A stretch of DNA of 64,000 nucleotides from Capra hircus (lineage: Eukaryota > Chordata > Mammalia > Artiodactyla > Bovidae), in NCBI RefSeq assembly GCF_001704415.2, contig NC_030817.1, forward strand, positions 50,453,550 through 50,517,549. Reading direction: 5' to 3'. Below, one piece after another: positions 52,601 to 58,600 of this stretch. The notes under the pieces were generated by a model, which was not told the DNA's origin, ran no database searches, and saw only the letters and a program-made list of their open reading frames with translations. Numbering within the stretch: position 1 is the first letter of the stretch; each line of letters starts with the position of its first letter. Position numbers and translations under genes: made by a program.

Positions 52601-55600
52601 TACAGAATGTCAAAGCTGGAAAGAACAATTGAGATGATCTCCAACCCCCTTGTTTGATGGATAAACAAACTGAGACCAACAGAAATTGCTTGAACGAAGT
52701 GTAGCTCCAGTCCTGGTCTCTTGGCATCTGATATAGGTTCTGAGCACAGGACGGGTCTCTGTAAATCCAGTGGGACTTGGAGAGAGGATGCTTGGCCAGG
52801 TGGTTTTTCAAGCTCCTTGCATCGCCAATGTTCTGTGATTCCAGCCTCCAAATGGCTTCTGTATTTTCTTTCATACCTATATACCACCATTAAAAATCCT
52901 TTTTTACTGACTTAAATAGGTTTAGGAATGAGGCTTATTATCCAAGGTGGAGGCTCAGGAGTGGAGGAGCTTCAGAGACTGGCCAGTTACAAAGAGGTGT
53001 TAGGAAGTGAGTCCAACACCAACATCTTATATTAGAAGAATGTCCAGCTCTTCTATATGAGTTGTAGGTAACTTCAGGAGGCGGTAGGAGGTGGTAGAAA
53101 TTGCCTTGTGTCTAGTGCGGGGAATTCTGGGGTTGTGGAAGACATTCCTCTGTAATGAGAGTTAAGCATGAAATAGCAACAGTGTTAATTTAAGCATTCC
53201 TGCTTCAATGGGCGGTCTGGATTAATGAGCATCAGGCATCTGACACTTGTCAGGCAATTGTAAACTCTGTTGCCCGTCCTCCCTTCATTACCACCCCTCT
53301 CTGCCTGAGGGAGGAATGTGAAGCGCATGCAGCCTCATAGTAGCCACAGCCATGTTGTTGCTATTCCGGCAGCTCGTCTAAAGGTACTGAAGTAAACAGC
53401 CTGTTTTTTAAAAAAGGGGGAATACCTCCTTTTTATAAAATACCTATTTTGTTTTCTGACTTAGGAATTTGGAAAATGTAGAAGATTTTAACAGAGAAGA
53501 AAGTTAATACTGTCCATACTCCTGTCCCTAGTGAAAGCAGTTATTTGAATTTGGGTAACTCTCCTAGTCTTCCCCTCTCTCCCCAGTGGCTCAGCAGTAG
53601 AGAATCTGCCTGCCAATGCAGGAGACATGGGTTCAGTCCCTGAACTGAGAAGATCCCCGGGAGAAGGAAATGGCCCCCCACTCCAGTATTCTTGCCTGAA
53701 GAATCCCATGGACAGAGGAGCCTGGTGGGCTACAGTCCATGGGGTTCCAAGAGTTGGACACAACTTAGTGACGAAACAATAGCAAGAACTACAACCTCCT
53801 AGTCTTTTTTTCCTCCACCCCCCCGCCCCCGGCATTTGAACAGATGCTTATGAATTTTTTTTTCAAAGTGGGGTTCTTCTGTACTTACTGTTTTCAAACC
53901 CAATTTCTTTACATGTGAAATTATGTATCATTAGCATTTTTCCTTGGAAAAGGGTTTGATCCATTTCCATCCATCCTAGGCAGTGGCACGTGGTGTTGGC
54001 AGCAGTGATGGGGAATTATGGGGAAGCTGGCTGGCTTCAGTACAGGGCAGAAGACCTCCTGGCCACCAGGGGGCCCTCAGGCGCTCTAATACCAGGGCCC
54101 CGGGCTTGTAGCTCCTGTGGCTGATGTCTCCCTCAATGGTTAATGACAAAGGGATGTCCTGGTGTGGTCTGGCCCGTTTTCTCACACCGCTATATCTGGT
54201 TTTTATTTTCATCCCATCAGAAAACCCTCGTGGATGTTACTTTGGAGAACAGCAACATCAAGGATCAGATCAGAAATCTGCAGCAGACGTACACAGCCTC
54301 CATGGACAAGCTGCGGGAGAAGCAGAGGCAGTTAGATGCAGCGCAGGTTGAAAACAAGCTGCTGAAAATTAAGGTAGATACAGGAGCATGGATCTCCTGC
54401 TCACCGTTCCCTCCTCCTCTTCCCTCCTCCTCCTCTCTCTCCTTCCATCATCAGCTCTCCCATTCCGATTTCTCCATTCTCTTCTCTGTTGGGTTTCGGC
54501 GGCCTTCTGTGGCCAACCCCGCAGGATCTGACCTGACGGCACTGAGAGGGTTTCTGTGTTCAGAGCTGTCAGTGCAGATTGGGGGCACCCCATACATACC
54601 CCGCTGGGCTCTCCTGCCTCGATCTCAGTGGCCTCAGCTGCTGAGACCTCATCATGGCACTGCCCTTATGTACTGAGAGGGCCCTTGAGATGCCTGCAAG
54701 TTTGGGGCTTGAGAAGCTTCAGTGTTTGGACTTTCCCAGTGGTCCAGTGGTTAAAAATCTGCCTGCCAAATGCATGGGACATGGGTTTGATCCCTGGTCT
54801 GGCAAGATCCCACATGCCACGTGGCAACTACGCCTGTGCACCGCAACTACTGAGTCCTCGCTCTAGAGCTCGTGCTCCATGACAAGAGAATCCACCGCAG
54901 CGAGAAGCCTGAGCACCAAAACAAAGAGTAGCTCCCGCTCACTGTAATTAGAGAAAACCCGCATGCAGCCACGAAGACCTAGGACAATCCCAAAATTAAT
55001 TATTTAAAAAAGAAGCTTGACTGTTTAGCTTCCTTTTTAGATCCCAAGACCTTTTTGTCTGGTTTGAAAATGAAGAGCTGAGGGCCCCCCTGGAAGAAAG
55101 TGAATGGGTGATCAAGGACTCTGGGCAGTATCCTTCCTGCCCTCAGGCCTGGCTTATTCTGCAGCTCAGCCTCTAAGGCCCTGGAGGTCTCAGTGCTCCT
55201 TCCGTATGTGAAGCATGGAGCCCTCACTCATCCATGGGTCTGCTCCTGGCTCTGGTGAGAGTTCCTACCCAGTGCCAGGAGCAGAGCCACAAACGGCTCC
55301 CAGAAGTCATTCAACAAATTATTTCCTGAATGAATTTGTGTTTTCTCTTGAACCTGGGCTTCTCAGATTGTGTTCAGCACAGCCTAGACTGTTCTAGAAG
55401 AGAGTGTCTTGTGGGCTGTGTTTAGTTCACTTCAGTCGCTCAGTCATGTCTGACTCTTTGAGACCCCATGAACTGCAGCATGCCAGACCTCCCTGTCCAT
55501 CACCAACTCCCGGAGTTTACCCAAACTCATGTCCATTGAGTCAGTGATGCCATCTAATCATCTCATCCTCTGTCGTCCCCTTCTCCTCCTGCCCTCAATC

Positions 55601-58600
55601 TTTCCCAACATCAGGGTCTTTTCAAATGAGTCAGCTCTTTGCATCAGGTGGCCAAAGTATTGGAGTTTCAGCTTCAACATCAGTCCTTCCAATGAACACC
55701 CAGGACTGATTTCCTTTAGGATGGACTAGTTGGATCTCCTTGCAGTCCAAGGGACTCTCAAGAGTCTTCTCCAACACCACAGTTCAAAAGCATCAATTCT
55801 TTGGTGCTCAGCTTTCTTTATGGTCCAACTCTCACATCCATACATGACTATTGGAAAAACCATGGCCTTGATTAGACGGACCTTTGTTGACAAAGTAATG
55901 TCTCTCCTTTTTAATAGGCTGTCTAGGTTGGTCATAACTTTCCTTCCAAGGAGTAAGCGTCTTTTAATTTCATGGCTGCAATCACCATCTGCAGTGATTT
56001 TGGAGCCCCGCAAAATAAAATCAGCCACTGTTTCCCCATCTATTTGACATGAAGTGATGGGACCAGATGCCATGATCTTAGATTTCTGAATGTTTGAGCT
56101 TTAAGCCAACTTGTTCACTCTCCTCTTTCACTTTCATCAAGAGGCTCTTTAGTTCTTCACTTTCTGCATAAGGGTGGTGTCATCTGCATATCTGAGGTTA
56201 TTGATATTTCTCCTGGCAATCTTGATTCCAGCTTGTGCTTCATCCAGCCCAGCGTTTCTCATGATGTACTCTGCATAGAAGTTAAATAAGCAGGGTGACA
56301 ATATACAGCCTTGATATACAGTATGTATACAGTATACAGTATATACAGACAATATACAGTGCACAACAATATACAGGTTGTGTACTCACATGATTTATTG
56401 CACGACTGAGTATGTTTGGGAGTGAAAGGAAGTGCTGTTAATAATTAGGGGAATAGCCTGGGCTACATGGTCATCTCCATAAGGTCTACCCACGGGGCAA
56501 CTGAAGGGGAGGACAGGCTGCTGTCCCACACTGCGTGGTCTCCACGATGGCTGCCCATGGGCCCTGCCATCACCACCCACTTGGCCAAACACAACCACCT
56601 GGGGGAGGGGAAGGAGCCAGGGAGCTACATAGTCATTTCCTCCCTGCTTTCACTTCAAACAGGGCTGTTCTTCTATTTATGCTTTCATGTATTGTATTTC
56701 CGCACAAGAGTTACTTCAAAAAAAAGGGGTTTGTTGCTGAAACATTCTGAAGTGACTGTTAGGAGTTTCTCCCCCAGGGCAGGATCTTTATGTGGTCATT
56801 CATCTCACAAATACGTATTCAGTGTCTGCTCTCTCCATCCATGCTCCGCACCCGTCTGTTCCCGTGCTGTGCCATCAGGGAGACCAAGCCTCTAACCCAG
56901 CCTTACAATTGTGTTTTGGAAGCTAATGCTTTACTTCAAAATAGCAATTTAAGAAGTGACAGTATTTCACGTAACCTGGATGCAATGTCAGCAGGACATG
57001 AGGGACAGAGCTTGTTCTCAAAGTGGAGATGAAGCACAGCACACACTGGGTCTCTCTCAGTTCGTGATCATCTCTGTTCGGGATTTCCCATGTTGTGGCT
57101 TCTTGGCAGCAAAACTTGCCTAGTGATGAGAAAGGAGACGTAGAGGACATCGGGAGAGACTTTGGTCCAGTCCTTGGAATAAACATCATGTCACCTCTTA
57201 AGGTTGTAGTATACCTTGCTTATATAGAGATTATCTCCCCAGCTAACTCAGCTCTCTTGAATTAGCAATCAGCTGGAGGGAAGAGACACAAACACACTTT
57301 CAGAGGCATAAAATTAATGGCCTGGGCTTTACAGGCGAGGGCAGGGCCTCGGCAGAAAGGCAGCAGCAGCCGCCCCAAACATATGCCTATCTGCCCACAT
57401 TACTCTTTCCCATCTCCTAAGCTGGGTCTGCGCAGGCCCCCGGGAGCCCCCAGATTAGGTTCAACAAACCACATGCGAACATCTCCAACTGCAACAGACG
57501 TATGGAAAGCACAAATGTATGGAAAGGATGAGTCCAGATTTCTTACATGAGCTGAAGTCTTCTCTAGGGACTGATTGGTGAGTGCAGCTAATAAGATGGT
57601 TTCAATTCCATGTGGCACCTTCTCTTCCAAGGCTTTCCTGCTCTTCTGACTTAACTTTTTTTTTTGGTGTATGCACATGGGGGGAAAATGTCAAACAAAT
57701 ATGAAAGGTAATGTAGAGGTAGGCATACACCATTTTACATTCCTACCACCATACCATGTAGGAGCATTCCAGTTTCTCCCCATTCTTGCCAACACTGGTT
57801 ACTCTCTTACTGATTATGGCCATCCTTGTGCGTGTGAAGTGGTAGTTAATTGTAGTTCTGCATCCTTGATAACCAGTGATGTTGAGCATTATTTCATGCA
57901 TTTGTTGGTCATTTGTATATTTTTTCTGGAGTGTCTGTCAGATCCCTTGCACATTTTAAAATTGGGTTATTTATATTTTATTGTTGAGTTGTAAAAATTC
58001 TTTATATATTCTGGATACAAATTATTAGATGTATAATTGGAAAGAATTTCCCCCCACTCTCTGTGTTGTCTTTTCAATTTCTTGATGCTATCCTTTGAAG
58101 CACAGCAGTTTTTAATATTGAAGATCGATGAAGTCAAATTTATATATCTTTTTTTGGTCAATTGTGCTTTTGGAGTCATATCTGAGAAGCCATTGCTTAA
58201 TCAAAGGTCACAAATTTTCTTTCTAAGAGTTTCGTAGTTTTGGCTTTAACATTTTAAATTTTTCATCCATTTTGAGTTCATTTTTATATATGGTGTTTTA
58301 GGGACCCAACTTCATTCTTTTGTATGTGACAAATCCGATTGTCCCAGCACTATTTTTTGAAAAGACTCTACTTTTCACAGTGAATGATCTTGGTAATTGT
58401 TTAAAATTGTTAATTGTTTAACAATTTAATTGTTTAAATGATTAAACAAGATAATTATTTAAAATTTAATTTTTATATCAGATAAATTATTGGTTTCAAA
58501 GTCAGCTCTATGAAACAAGTGTAAGAAATAGAACCTCTGTATCTGCCCTTTCCTCTCTTATTCCCTCTTTCTTCATATAGCAAACCTTTTCATTTTTTAA

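Larger units (their letters stand above)
50212..54220 (+). other. MYZAP: MYZAP intron 5
   Basis: The intron is 4.0 kb, phase 0. It holds a CAA microsatellite, an unassigned LTR-like repeat, a Bov-A dimer and a Bov-tA copy. About 50.2-51.5 kb and 52.6-53.5 kb contain nothing recognised. Confidence 0.85.
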
